Below are positions 10,201 to 21,832 of a stretch of DNA of 64,000 nucleotides, in pieces. This DNA comes from Cyanophora paradoxa. Taxonomy: Eukaryota > Glaucocystophyceae > Cyanophorales > Cyanophoraceae. The position numbers and the translations under genes are program-made. Location of the stretch: positions 62,001-126,000 of the forward strand of contig QPMI01000523.1 of NCBI GenBank assembly GCA_004431415.1, written 5' to 3'. Every line of letters begins with the position of its first letter. Positions within the stretch are counted from its first letter, which is position 1. The notes beneath the pieces are model-generated. The model worked only from the letters and a program-made list of their open reading frames with translations, did not search any database and had not been told where the DNA came from.

Positions 10201-12541
10201 TACCCCCTCCCGAAAGGCGCTCCTGTACGCGTACGCCGTCCTCGGGATGGAGGCCTTCGGCGGGGTACGCGCTTCCCTCCCTCCCCTCCCGCCTCCCGCC
10301 ACCGCCTTCTGACGCCCCCGGCAGCTGGAGCGGGCCTCCGGAGCCCAGGCGAGCTCCCTGGCCCTTCGAACAGCTAACTAAATAGAGAGCCACCTATCCA
10401 TCCTAGGGCGGTTGAGCCACCTATCCGTCCTAGCTTCAATCTCATCTAACTACTTCTAACTTCAAACTCTTAACAGCTAACGAACTGGCCTCCAGCTGCA
10501 GCTATAGCTATCTAACTTCTCGCTAGCCAACTCGGCATCTCCTCGTTAGCTTTGCAGGCAACCTCCAGCCGTGCCGCGAGCTGACGGAGGCGGCGCAGGC
10601 GAGCTTCCGGACGCTGCCGAACGCGGCGCTGGCCGTCTTTCAGCTCCTCACCCTCTCCAACTGGCAGGGCGCGCCCCGCCCCGCCCCGCCCGCACCGAGT
10701 CCCAGAGACTTTCCCGGCCGCTGCGCGCCCCCCCCCGACGCGGCCCGCCCCCGCCCCCCTTCCCCGCGCGCAGTGGTGATGTACGAGTACGCGGAGGCGG
10801 CGGGGACGCGCCTCGTGGCCCCCTTCTTCCTCTCCTTCGCCACCCTCTGCAACCAGGTCCCTTCCGCCCTCTTCTCCTGCCGCCCTCCGCCCGGCCCCCG
10901 GCCCGAGCTGCGGCGCCCCGGCCGCCCCCGGCAGGTGCTGCTCTCGCTGCTGCTCTCGTGCTTCCTGGAGGCCCTCCGTACCGTCGCCCACCTCCGCCGC
11001 TCCCGCCCCGACCCCCGCGCCCAGGCCCGCCGCCCTTGCCCCGCCCCGGCCCCGCACCCCCGCCCCAGGTCCCCCTGACCTGCCCGGCCCCGGCAGGTGT
11101 ACGAGGTCTCCGCGGCCGTCGCGGGCGGCCCGGGCCAGGGCCCGGGCCCGCCAGGCCGCCCGGGGCCCGCCCCCGAGCCCCGCGTCACCGCCTACGACGT
11201 GCGCCCCACCGCCCGCGCCGCCGGGGACCGGGGGCGGGGCGGGGGTGCGAGCGGGGCGGCGGGTGCGGGTGCGGGCAGGTGCGGCGCGTGGTGCGGTGGG
11301 AGCGGGTGGCGTTCGACGCGGAGCTGGAGGCGATGGGCCACGACGAGGCCCGCGCCCTCTCCCAGGTACCCCTTCCCCCCCCCCCCCCCCCCCCCCCCCC
11401 TCCCTCTTTGACGCCCTCGCAGCTCTGCGGGATCGACCTGCTCGCCCTGCGCCGCGCCAAGGCCGCCGACGCCCCCGCCTCCTCTTCGGCCCTTGTGCGC
11501 CCCTTCCCGCTCCCTCCCCCGATACTTCGACCCGACCGCTTCGGCCTGATTCGATCCGAACGGCAGCGCCACCGCCCGCCCCCCGGCGCCGCATCCGTAC
11601 GCCCCATGCCGCCCGCGCCCCTCCTCTCGTTTCGTCTGTGCCCCGGCGACCCGCCCCGACCGTCAGGACGTGCCGGCGGCCCCTTCCCGCGCCCTCTCCC
11701 GCACCGTCAGGTACCCCCGTACCCTCCTTACCACATGCCCCGTACCCCATCCCGATCCTTCTCACCAATGTCCCCCTCCAGCTTCTCCCGATCCGAGTGG
11801 GGCTCCTTCTACCGCGCCCCGTCGGACGCCGCGATCGCACAGGCGCGTACCCCCGCCCCGCTGCTTCTCCCCCCGATAACCGGTACCCCGCAGGCCCTGC
11901 ACCACGTCGACTCGCGGAGCGCTCTGCTGCCGCGCCGGGAGAGCCCCTCCGCTTTCCCTGCCCCCGCCCCGCTCGCCTCGGTCCCCGTCCTCGCGGCGCC
12001 GCGCCCGCCGCGCCGGAGCCCGGACCCGGAGGCCGCCGCTCCGACCTCGCCGGGGGCGGCCCGGCGCCGGCGCCGGCCGCGCAGCAGCTCCGCAAGAAGC
12101 TCTCGATGAAGCGGCTCTCGTCGGGGCCGGAGGGGCCCTCGCCCGCGCCGCCGCCGCCGTCATCGCCGAGGAGGCCGCTGCCGCGCGCGTCTGCGTCAAC
12201 ATCTTCCCGGGGGACCTCATCGGCGGCGTCGGGAGCCCGCGGGGCTGGGCGCCCTGGGCCCGCCCCTTCCCCGCCCGCCCCGCCCGCCCGGCGCCCCTCG
12301 CGCCCCGGGCCCGGACGCCGCCGCCGCCGGCGCCAGCGAGCCTCGCCGGCCCCCCGCCGGTCGCGGGCGGCGCCGCGGGGGCGCCCCAGTCGCGTGCCAC
12401 GACGCCGCCAACGGCGCCGGCGCCGTTTGCCGGCACCTCGCCCACGATGGGCCTCATCGGGGCGAGCTTCGCGGGGCAGCTGCAGCCTAGCGCTACAAAC
12501 TCGCGCCAGGGCCCGCCCACCCCGCCCCCCGTCCGTCTCTG
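7127..12541 (+). CDS. two-pore channel (TPC)-like cation channel with EF-hand, spliced
   Basis: Exons in order read as a two-domain voltage-gated cation channel. There is an acidic N-terminal segment (EEDISDISDDEG, about 7226), then LAARYVDDALNHRT (about 7490), which resembles the pre-S1 segment of TPCs. Hydrophobic segments follow at 7650-7900. The domain-I pore (SFGSVGAGFVTAHVLLTTENFPD, split here by mention only) lies at about 8385-8450. An EF-hand-like loop FNALDRDRSGSL lies near 8985-9025. A second set of segments includes an S4-like IQAVRALRVLSLL (10030-10070). The domain-II pore NAALAVFQLLTLSNWQ is at 10620-10670, and S6 is at 10930-10980. Plant TPC1 has comparable filter positions and EF-hands between its domains. 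Most introns are C-rich and several begin GTACCCC. Start and exon edges are approximate; the C-terminal third is low complexity. Confidence 0.65.
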
Positions 12542-13316
12542 AGCATGCATACGAGGTCGTCTGGTCTAGTCTGGTTGATTTGAAGACAACGTTTCCCGTC
12601 ACTAACAACATCTACAATCAACGAGGGCCCACGCGCTGCGTATTCACAAGCCGTACGTAGTATGAAAGGTGATGGAAAGCTTATATATGTAAAGCCCTGA
12701 GCTGCATCTTACAATCGCGCATCTGCTGTGATAGTGAGGAGTACACACACGCGCTGCTGCTGCTGCAAGCAGCGCGCCACTGTGAATGGTGTCGCGTTGT
12801 AATATGTAATGCCGGTTTACACGGTGGTACAGCGCTGAACGCGCGCGGCTGGTTTGAAAGAGATCTGGACCGAGCTCAAGCGGCCTCCTACAGCTACCTA
12901 CTATTGAAAAGTTGACTCGCAATCTGCCGAGCATTCAATCGAAATACAGGGCAGAACGGTGTCTGCAAACTGGAGAGCCTAGCCGATTCTGCGACTACGT
13001 TCTGTGTATACGGACCCGGAGCAGTTGTGAAGTAGAGACACCCAAGCGCGACACTACTCGCCCCTTGAAAAAAAACGCACAAAAGAGCGGAATATGGACA
13101 CTGGGATGGACACTAAAACGGCAAAGTATTCTAGGGATGCAGGAAAATAAAAAGAGCCCTGTGCATGGAGATGGGGAAAACCAAACGAAGGCTGCTATCT
13201 AGAAAGGCGGACGGATCGATCCGCTCGGGGCGCTCCGCTGCGCCGCGCCGCTCGCCGGCCGACGCCTACGACCAGGCCTCCACGATGTAGCGGCTCGTCT
13301 GATATCACGCGGCGGA
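12542..13316. other. intergenic, no gene recognised
   Basis: This stretch lies between the convergent channel and hydrogenase genes. It has lower GC and no coding signal in any frame. It probably contains both 3' UTRs. Confidence 0.4.
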
Positions 13317-16300
13317 TCAGCGTCTTCTAAAACCACCGAGACAGAACAGACGGTTCACCTTGCGCATCTCGTCGATGTACTTGGAGGCCATCTCGCGGGT
13401 GAAGCCGTCTTCCTTGCCGCCCTCCGACATGGCCGTCTCGATGGCGGCGCGGATGTCCTGCGGGACGCGCCCCGCCGGCCCGCAGAAGAAGAAGTAGCCG
13501 CCGCGCTTCACGAACGCCTCGTACAGCAGCTCCGGCTCCGCCGCGATCTTGTCCTGGATGTACACCTGCGCGGGCGGAGGAGGGTGAGGGGCGGGGCCCG
13601 AGGCGGGAGCCGGGCCGGCGGACCTTCTTGGGGCCGTCGCGGGAGAAGGCGACGCGGAGGTGGGAGAGGGCGCCCTTGGCGACGAACTCGTCCCAGCGGT
13701 CCGAGTAGAGGTAGTCGCCCTTGGAGTGGCGGCACCCGAAGAAGAGCACCGACCAGCCGACGCGCTTCCCGTGGTCCACCTGGAAGGAGCGCTCCTGCAC
13801 CATCGCCCGCATGGGCGCCAGGCCCGTGCCGAGGCCGGCCATGACGATGGGCGTGCTCGGGTGCGGGGGCATGCAGATGCCGACGCCGGGCTTGAGGGCG
13901 ACGCTGATCCAGTGCGGGCCGTCGACGAGCTGGCGGAGGTAGCCCGTGCAGGTGCCGAAGCCGACGCTCTTGTCCGGCTTCTCCCAGTCGACGATGACGA
14001 TGGAGAGCTCGAGCTTGCCCACGGCGACGTGCGGCGACGAGGCGATCGAGTAGTAGCGCGGCTTGATGGCGGGGATCATGTCGAGGAGCTGGGCGAGGGG
14101 CGGGCGGGCCGAGGGGTAGGCCTGGAGGACGCCGGCGTAGGTGACGTGGCCGAGGTCCTTGAGGAGGACGGAGAAGGCGGCCGTGCCGCGCCACGTCTTG
14201 CGCGCGATGCTGTCGAGCTCGTCGCGCTGGTGCACGTCCGTCGCGAACTTGGCGAGGGCCCCGAAGAAGCGCAGGTTCGGCCGCCCGAAGACGTCAACGC
14301 AGTCGCAGAACTGCGCCCCGCCCGACAGCCCCCGCTCAGCGCAGGCCTCGGCGGGAGAGCTAAGCGGGGCGGGGCGGCGGGGCGGGCGCACGTAGTCGAG
14401 GAGGGAGGTCTGGGGGCCCATCGGGGGCTTGGCCTTCGCGTCGCCCTTGAAGTGCTCGTTCACTGCGACCGGGCCGGGTTAGCCAGCTAAACAGGGCGCA
14501 GGCACTCATGGGGGGAGCCGGGCGGGGGCGGGCGGACGCTTGAAGGTGATGAGGTCGCTGGGCTCGAGGGCGTAGAACTTGAGGAAGGCCTTGACCTCCT
14601 CGGGGTCGTTGCGCGCGTAGATCGCCAGCGCGTCGCCCACCGTGTACTTGAGCGGCTCCGGCACCTGGTCCACCTCGAACACGATGTGCCGCACGTCGCG
14701 GTCATAGCCGTCGGGCGTGATGCGGACGTTGGACTCGACGCGGATGAGCTGGCCCATCGGGTCCGTTACGATCGGCTTCCAGGTCTCGTCGAACTTGCGG
14801 GCGCCGCCCTCCTTGGGCCCGGCCGTGAGGAAGACGTGGTGCGAGGGGAGCGGGATGGAGCCGTCGTCCTTGACGGGCGGGAGCTTGAGGGTCTTGTAGG
14901 CCTCGGGGGCCCACTTCTCGAAGCCCGTCTCGAAGCGCTCCTCGTCCTGGTCGTCGCCGACGCCGCGGGCGAGGAAGCGGTGCGCGCCGAGCTCGGCGAG
15001 GCGCTCCTCGATCTCGACGGCGGCGCGGTTGAAGTGCGCGTACGACGAGTCGCCGATGCCCATCACGCTGTAGTGGAGGTTGCGGAGCCAGCCGGGCGGG
15101 TGCTTCTTGCTGCTGATGCCCGTCCAGAAGTCCTTGGCGTTGTCGGGGATCTCGCCCTGGCCGGCCGTCGAGACGACGACGATGAGCGTGCTGACGGTGG
15201 CGAGGTCGTCCATCTCGAGCTCGTCGGCCTCCGTGCACTTGACGGCGATGCCGCGCGCCGCACACTCCTTGGCCACCACGCGCGCCAGCGACTCCGCGTT
15301 GCCCGTCTCCGACCCGTAGATGATGCGGATCGCCTTGGGCGGCAGCGTCCACTCGACGGTCGGCGGGTACTCGACGACGGCCGCCGGCTTGGCCTCCTCC
15401 GCGTGCGCCGCCTCCTCCTTCTCCTCGTGCATGCCGGCCGTCAGCGCGCTGAACGAGGCGTCCAGCGCCTTCTTCTCCATGTGGTCGTGCGCGTGCCCGT
15501 TGCCGTTGCCGTTCTCGTGCCCGTGGCCGTGGCCGTGGCCCTGCGAGGAAAGTTCAGACGTGGCGCGGCGGCGAGGCGAGGCGGCGCGGCGCGGCGCGCA
15601 CGTTCTCGGGCTTGACGTGGTTGGGCCAGAACTCGGTGTGGAGCAGGTGGTGGCTCTTCTCGCCGAGCGGCTTGCCGAGGTACTCCTGGTAGAGGGCCTT
15701 CACGGCGGGGTTCTCGTGCGACTTGCGCACGACGGCGCGCTCGTCCGACGTGTAGAGCGCCTGCATCCGCTTCTTTGCGATGCCCTTGTCCTTCGACTTG
15801 GGCTGCCCGGGGCCGCTGATGCACCCGTTCTGGCACATCACTTCGCGCGCGCGCGAGCGAGAGGGACCGTCAGGCTTCTTCTGCCGGGCGCGGAGGGGGA
15901 GGGCGGGCAGGGCGCACTGATTTCAACGAAGTGGAAGGGGCACTCGCCGGCGCGGGTCATCTCCATGATGCGCTTGATGCTCGTCAGGCCGCACACGACG
16001 CAGAACTTGAGCTCGCCGACCCCGGGGACATCCAGCGCGCCTGCGCGCGGCGCGGGGGCGGCGTCAGGCGCGGGCGGGCGGCGAGGGGCCGGCGCTCGCT
16101 CGCCTTCCTTGACGCCGAAGAGGCCGCGGGCGTCCCGAACCTCCACCTTCTCGAGGGTCTTGCCGGTCGCGAACTCGTACGCTGCGCCGCCCGGGTCAAA
16201 CGCGCCGAACACGCGAAAAAACCCAAAGAACCCACTCGGACTCACCGGTGCGAACGGCGGCCTCCATGACACCCCCAGTCACACCGAAGATGGCGCCGGC

Positions 16301-17700
16301 GCCCGTGCCAGCGCCCATCCAGCTCGCGAACTGGCCGGTCGGGCCAGAGCCGTCTGCAGGCCGCGTCAGAAAACATCAGAGGGAACGCACGAAAAAGAAA
16401 GGACGGAGGCTGGCGCACCGAGCTCGTCCCAGTCGATGTTCATGGCGCGGAAGATCTGGCCGATCTCGCGCGTCGTGATGACGTGGTCCGTCTTCGAGAT
16501 GGGGTCCTGCAGCTGCGGCCGCTGCGCCTCCACCTTCTTGATCGAGCACGGCATGATGGACGTCTGCGGCGCGGCGCGGCGCGGTCGGCGGCGCTCAAAA
16601 AGGGGCGCGAGGCCTCCGGCGCACCACGACGATCTGCGAGACATCGATGCCGGAGCGCTCCGCAAACATGCTCTTGATGAGCGCGGAGTTCATGCCCATC
16701 GGAGACTTGCACGATGAGACGTGGTCGATGAGATCCGGGTAGTCCTCCTCCACCAGCCGCTGCCAGCCCGCGCAGCACGAGGTGAACATCGGGAACTTGC
16801 CTCCAGACTTGATCCTGAGCCGCGCACATGTGAGCGCCCGCAGAACCAACCCCAAAAGGAGGAGGAAAGCACGGCGCACTTCTCAAGCAGCTCAGACGCC
16901 TCCTCCATGATAGTGACATCGGCGGCGAACCGCAGATCAAAAACTGATTCGATGAAGGGGTCGGAAACAGCACAAACCGCGAGAGAGATAAAAGAAAGTA
17001 CCGTGATCAAAACCGATCTTGTGCAGAGCCTGGACGAGCTGCGCCGGCTTGATGGAGCCGGGCGGGAGGTCAAACTCCTCCGCGATAGAAACGAAAGTTG
17101 CGGGCGCAATCTGAGCGCAGTGGACCTGCCAGCGGCGGATCAGATCCGGAAAACGAAAGAAGCGCGCGCTGTCCTCACCCGCTTCTCCAGCCGCTTGTCC
17201 TCGATCCGACGGAGGACGACCTGCGCGTCCTTCTTGACCTTCTCCGAGGGCCGCTCGTCCTTGGACTTGTGGTCGTCGTCCTCGGGCTTCATCTCCATGC
17301 GGAGCTTGGCAATGAGGTTTGAAAGCGCTTCCTCGTCATCGTTCGAGTCCTTCAGAATGGTAGGCATCGCCGCCAGCACAACGTCAATGAGATGCTGCAT
17401 CTTGGGGTCCGCCGGCGGCTTCATCGACCCCTGGCTGCCCTGGCGCTGGACGGCGCTGCGGGAGGCGCCGATCACGCACGTACGCCAGAAGAAAGCAGAA
17501 ACGAGCGCACCGAGATGCGAATCCGATGCCGTTGAGGGCAGCGAGCGAGTTGGGGCGACCCGCCTGATCAAAAGTGAGAAGAGGCGCCGGGCATACGCGC
17601 AGCACCGGCGGCGTCATTGCGCGAGCTCGAACCTTCGTTCCATCGACTTGATCCTGTGAGCCACGGCGCCCATCGAGCTGTGGCGGGAAAGGGTCAACAT
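13317..17700 (-). CDS. hydA: [FeFe]-hydrogenase fused to flavodoxin/FAD/NADPH reductase
   Basis: The spliced minus-strand gene joins an H-cluster domain to a diflavin reductase. H-domain motifs: FDLRFAADVTIMEEASELL (about 16890-16945), L1 TSCCAGW (about 16770-16790), L2 MPCSIKKVE (about 16530-16555) and L3 MMCQNGCISGPGQP (15799-15842), then RKSHENPAVKALYQEYLG (about 15675-15730). A His/Gly/Asn-rich linker (about 15490-15545) leads to a flavodoxin domain (YGSETGNAESLA, VSTAGQGEIPDNAKDFW, 14900-15330). An FAD domain follows (PRYYSIASSP, about 14035-14065; GTCTGYL, about 13945), then NADPH binding (GLGTGLAPMRA, about 13806-13840; FFFCGPAG). The stop is TGA at 13317-13319. ATG 17700 gives MLTLSRHSSMGAVAHR, which resembles a mitochondrial presequence. 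No N-terminal ferredoxin-type clusters are visible. The likely role is NADPH-linked H2 metabolism. The maturase HydE is nearby. Confidence 0.85.
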
Positions 17701-19323
17701 GGCGTCAATGAGTCGCGAAGGGCCAAGCGACCGCGCCGAGGCGCGAACAAACCTTCTCGGTGCTTGCTGGCTTCATATCCATCTGCTTCTCCGCGCTCTA
17801 GGCGAGGATTCCAAGTTAGAGACCGCTGATGCGCCCCGTCGTCCTTTGGGAGAGGGACGCGCAAAAAGCGTACCTGGGCACTCGACAACTTTTCCGCGCC
17901 CATGCACGCACAGGCGCCGCCCCCGGCGCAGCAGCTGCGTGGCGAATGAGGAAAAACGGCATCAAGGAGAGGCGAGCGGGGAAGGGTTGCGCGCGGCGCG
18001 GGCGCGGTGCCCGGGTGGTTAAGAAAGATGCAGGGAATGACACTAGCGCACCCTTCCCGGGCCATGACGATCTTCTCGGTTTCCATGTGAAAGTTTCCAC
18101 TCCCGCGCTCCCGCTTCCGGCGTTCGTTGCTGCGCTGCCGCTTTCCCTGCGTGCTATTGTACGCTTGCAAGGGTGCTTGTTGCGCTGCTTCAAATTCGCT
18201 GAGATGAGGGGCTCGCTTTGCAGTTCCGAAGTTTGTATACGCGTCTACGCTGCTGGCGCTAAAGACAAGTCGACTTGCCCGGGGGGGGAAGCAGTTCCAT
18301 TGAGCGGCACCGGGGTACAAGACATGACGTATGACGCTTATCGACGTGACTCGGTGACGGCGTGACGCCAGCGAGAAGATCAGAGGGAATCGCGGCTCAA
18401 TCGAAATATCGCCTTTGGGCCCCCCCCATAATTTTTTCCCAGGTCGCCCTCCGAATTTATCCTGAGGGCACCTACCCGACAAACCTCCCCTCAACGCTGC
18501 CCCAACCGTCCCAGCACCGTGCCCTCTCCGTGCCCGCTCGGTGATTGGTCGGTGTCGCCCCCTTCCCCGGCGGGCCCGGCCCTGTCATATATATATCATA
18601 TAAACAGTCCTGCCCCGTGGCAGTGCAGCCTCGGGTCTGAATCAGGTCCTGGGAAATGGGTAATAGTAATTAGACCTATTGGCTATAGCTACCCGGCACG
18701 ATCTGCATTACCATTAATATATAGTTTGGTTAACGGGCCCGGGTAACACTAGATGTAAATCGACTTGAGACAATATGAAGGCATATATGGTCGGGACTAG
18801 GGATGGATGGGTAAAGCGGAAGGTTACCCGTGGATACGACACTTCGATAATGAGAGGTATAGGATAAATGGCTTCGTGAGGGGTAGGGCTTATGTACACG
18901 ATCGACCGTCGGGCACGGTCGTTCGTACCCTGAGGGGTACGTGTATAACAGGACCGGTCAGAAGCGGGGAGCGCGGCTGAGTCTTCATCACGCGGGCAGG
19001 GGAAGCGGGAGCCTGTCGAGCGGAAGAACGTGGCATGGATAGCGCTTCAGGCACGGTCCTCCCGGGTGTGTGGTGGTGTTGGCGCAGACGCCCGTCGGCG
19101 TTCCGAGGCTGACATGTGACGAGCAGATCTAGAAGTTGCGCAGGACGTTGCGCAAGAACCAGTGAACAGCATTCGCCTAAGATTTTCGTGAAGGCAGAGC
19201 GGGCATCCAGCCCTATCGCTACCCTGGCGGCCCGAAGTGGTGCACATATGATATACCTGATATATGCTTTTGCCGGCGCCGGTGCAAGGATCATGCTTAT
19301 CAAGGAGGTCATGGTCGCAGGCA
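17701..19323. other. intergenic between divergent genes
   Basis: Upstream region shared by the hydrogenase gene (-) and the zinc-finger gene (+). GC falls sharply from about 18.4 kb. AT-rich patches occur at 18585-18605 (ATATATATC...) and about 18710-18730. No coding frame is convincing. Promoters of both genes should lie here, but I cannot identify a defined element. Confidence 0.4.
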
Positions 19324-20770
19324 TGTCGTCAGAGGCATCGAAAAGTTCAGCATCGTCGGCGAGCAAGAAAAGTGCGAGCGGCCCAAGACCGGCAGCACCG
19401 CTCAGCTGCAGCACATCCCCGTCGAATATTTCTCAACGGCCGTCGGCGGAAGTGAAACCGGAGGGGGCATCGAGCTCCCCTCAGGGGACTCGGACAGGTG
19501 CACCGCGGATAGGCGCATGTACCGCTACAAGTTTTATGTCTATTAATTATGGCGCAGGCAAGGGTAGAGAGCCTTTGACGGGACGGCCATCTGCTAGGGA
19601 GGGAGGTGCATCCGCGGTCACCGCTCCAAAGGGTGCGATCTACCCACTTCGTACCCCCGCTCGAGCTCGGTAGATCCGACCTGCCTGCAGGCAAGGATCC
19701 AGAGCAGGGGGACGGCGAGTCAAGGGGCGGGGCGAGGGGATCCGCTTCCAAGTATTCAACGGGTACGTCGTCGGCCGGCCCGAAGCCTTAGTCGAGATCG
19801 ATCACGAGGCACAGTTTGACGTGGCGGACGCAGATAAGAGCATCGCCTCTCCCTCGGAAAAGCAGGCGGAGGGCGCTGAATCGATAGGAGGAGATGGTGT
19901 ACCCGAGGGTGCATCTTCTAGCGGCTCGCCAGCGCCCTCCGCCGGCAGCCCTGAACCCCTACTCTTACCGCCCCTCTGACCTGCGTACAGAATCAAGCCA
20001 TCCGCCGGCGGGGAGAAAGTACAAGTGTCCCGATTGTTTCAAGATCTACGTAGCAGCAGGGAAGCATGTTACGTGTTGCGACGGCCTGCCAGGTGCGAAC
20101 AACACAGCCGAAACGAATGATGCAATAAAAGACGAGGTGCACGCATTGACACGCTGACGCACCCAACGTAGAGGATGCAATCGTGGAGTCCGGGAAGGTT
20201 GAGGAACGGAGCCTTCGATGTTCGCGCTGTCGGCACACGTTTGTGAGGCAGAAAGCATTTGATCATCATGTGAAGAACCACATCAGAAAAGGTAAAGCGG
20301 CGAGACAAAGTAAAGGAGTCGTGGGTTGTGATAAGGGTTCTTACGATAATCTGTCTCAGAGGAAGATGCAGAAGGGACCGAGAAGGAGACGGAGGCATCT
20401 GAAGCAGAAGAGGACAGTGCCTCACCTCCGCGTACTCGGAAGAAATCAAAGACGGCTGCAGCAGGTCGGTGAAGAATTGTACTCTTCGAGCGTATTGTAT
20501 ACGTTGAAGCGTTCACGAGCAGGGGACGTCGAGCATATGCAGGAGGGTAAGCGATGATCGAATCTGCTCATTCTTTGCGTACGCCGACATGGACTGTGTA
20601 CATGCAGGTGCCAGCACGCATTCCGAGGGTTCCAATGCGCCTCCTGGAGGGGGAGATGCGGCCCAACCGGCTGTACCGGCACCGGATCCTGCCCTGGTGT
20701 TGGGGTGGACACGCGCAGAAGTCAGCAGGTGGATGAAAGGAACCTTCTCACTTGAAGGGGATTCGGCAGA
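19324..20770 (+). CDS. zinc-finger / SAM-like protein, 5' exons (interrupted by the element)
   Basis: A Ser/Ala/Pro-rich N-terminus starts at ATG 19324 (MSSEASKSSASSASKK). Later exons give a C2HC finger, YKCPDCFKIYVAAGKHVTCC (about 20020-20083), and a C2H2 finger, LRCSRCRHTFVRQKAFDHH (about 20214-20275). An acidic, Lys-ending stretch (20357-20460) follows. The last exon before the insertion reads LGWTRAEVSRWMKGTFSLEG and ends at 20770. Plausible introns are about 19496-19556, 20093-20169, 20291-20355 and 20464-20606. The frame leaves the last codon two bases long, and it is completed by the exon at 48466. The fingers suggest nucleic-acid binding; the SAM-like assignment is moderate. The gene's 3' exons lie beyond the 27.6 kb element. 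Confidence 0.55.
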
Positions 20771-20775
20771 GTACG
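20770..20775. repeat. target-site duplication, left copy
   Basis: AGTACG directly abuts the element's first base (ACACATATG...). The same six bases follow its last base at 48398-48403. Polinton/Maverick integrases characteristically make 6-bp duplications. The G of GT at 20771 is also the first base of a host 5' splice site. Confidence 0.95.
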
Positions 20776-20848
20776 ACACATATGAATATTCATATTTTAA
20801 TCCCTCGGCGTTCCGCCTCAGGATTAAAATATGAATATTCATATGTGT
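20776..20848. repeat. terminal hairpin (left end)
   Basis: The first 28 or so bases (ACACATATGAATATTCATAT... ending TTTAATCC) are repeated inverted after a GC-rich loop (CTCGGCGTTCCGCCTCA), closing at ATATGTGT near 20848. The element's very end is thus itself a foldable palindrome. The same structure, inverted, is at the right end. Confidence 0.85.
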
Positions 20849-21374
20849 GATTCGATGTTATATCAATAAAATCGATTAATTTATTTGAATTTTCACATGA
20901 ATTTTCATATTTTTATATGCAATTTCAATTAATTTAATCGATATTATATCGATAAACTCGATTAATCGATATTGTATCTTAATTGTAGTTAATCGGAATT
21001 ATATCAATAACTTCGATTGATCTTAATTGAATTCTAAATGAATCTAATCGGAATTATATCAATAAATTCGATTAAATCATGTTCTTTTCCGATTAAATCA
21101 ATTAAATATTTAACTTTGTTACCATAAGTGGTCTAAGTTGACTCACTTTTCATAAACATTTTGAACTCTTAGTCTCCTTGAATTTCTTAAGATGACTCAA
21201 CTTAGTCAACTTAGTCAACTTTGTTACCATAATCAATCAGGGTGGACTCACTTTTAGATCAACTTTGAAATTTCAAGCAAAATCAACTTTGATTTCAAAA
21301 GTGGATCTTCTAAGTGGACTCAAAATGTTCACTTTGTGATACATGTTAGCTCAAATCCTTACTGTTTATGGTCA

Positions 21375-21486
21375 GGGTTGACTAAGTGGGGGGAGTTGAC
21401 ACATTTTGTGAAATCCTTTTTAGAAAACTTTTGGTCCCAAATATTTCCTGTGAAATTTGAGTCAACTCAACCCACTTAGTCAACCC
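21375..21486. repeat. TTGACTAAGTGGGG-type inverted repeat in left TIR
   Basis: Arm 21375-21400 (GGGTTGACTAAGTGGGGGGA...) pairs with arm 21461-21486 at about 24 of 26 positions, separated by about 60 bp. A related stem-loop occurs inside the element at 41483-41588. The function is unknown; an origin, packaging or terminator role is possible. Confidence 0.75.
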
Positions 21487-21832
21487 TTGCATTGAATTCG
21501 TAACAAAATCCATATACTTTTACTACTTTTACGATTAATATGAGTCAACCTTGAGTCCACTTAAATAATAGGGTAATAGGGGGAATCTAGGGCAGATGCT
21601 GAGTGTTATTGTAAGGAAATCGAATAGTATTCGAAATACTTGACATTGCTTAATGTAGGGTGCATTCATATTTCGGCTACATCATACAGTAGAATTCTAT
21701 TGTAACAAAAGCTACTGTAGAAAGAAAATCATTGTAGAAAGCTATTGTAGGAAAGGATATATTATATCCTTTTTTAACGATTGCCATTGTAATAAAAAAG
21801 GTAAATTACCCTGTTTATCATTATAGAAACCA

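Larger units (their letters stand above)
20776..21567. repeat. left terminal inverted repeat
   Basis: About 792 bp. Its reverse complement matches 47606-48397 nearly base for base; by eye I found two mismatches, near 21413-21417. The outermost 73 bp form a hairpin. Inside, GATTAATCG-type AT-rich repeats are followed by TTGACTAAGT-type repeats. Confidence 0.93.

Noticed and set aside
11371-11402. Long C homopolymer as a regulatory structure
   Set aside because: It lies in an intron of a C-rich host where such tracts are common, and its length is unreliable in assemblies.
10512-12611. A 699-codon open frame on the minus strand opposite the channel gene
   Set aside because: It is a GC-rich shadow: Arg/Gly/Ala low complexity, no domain, and the plus strand has channel segments.
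20446-20834. Reading the host exon straight into the element (…GDSAEYDTYEY) as a real protein end
   Set aside because: The frame crosses the TSD into the TIR; the donor at 20771 and in-frame acceptor exon at 48466 explain it better.
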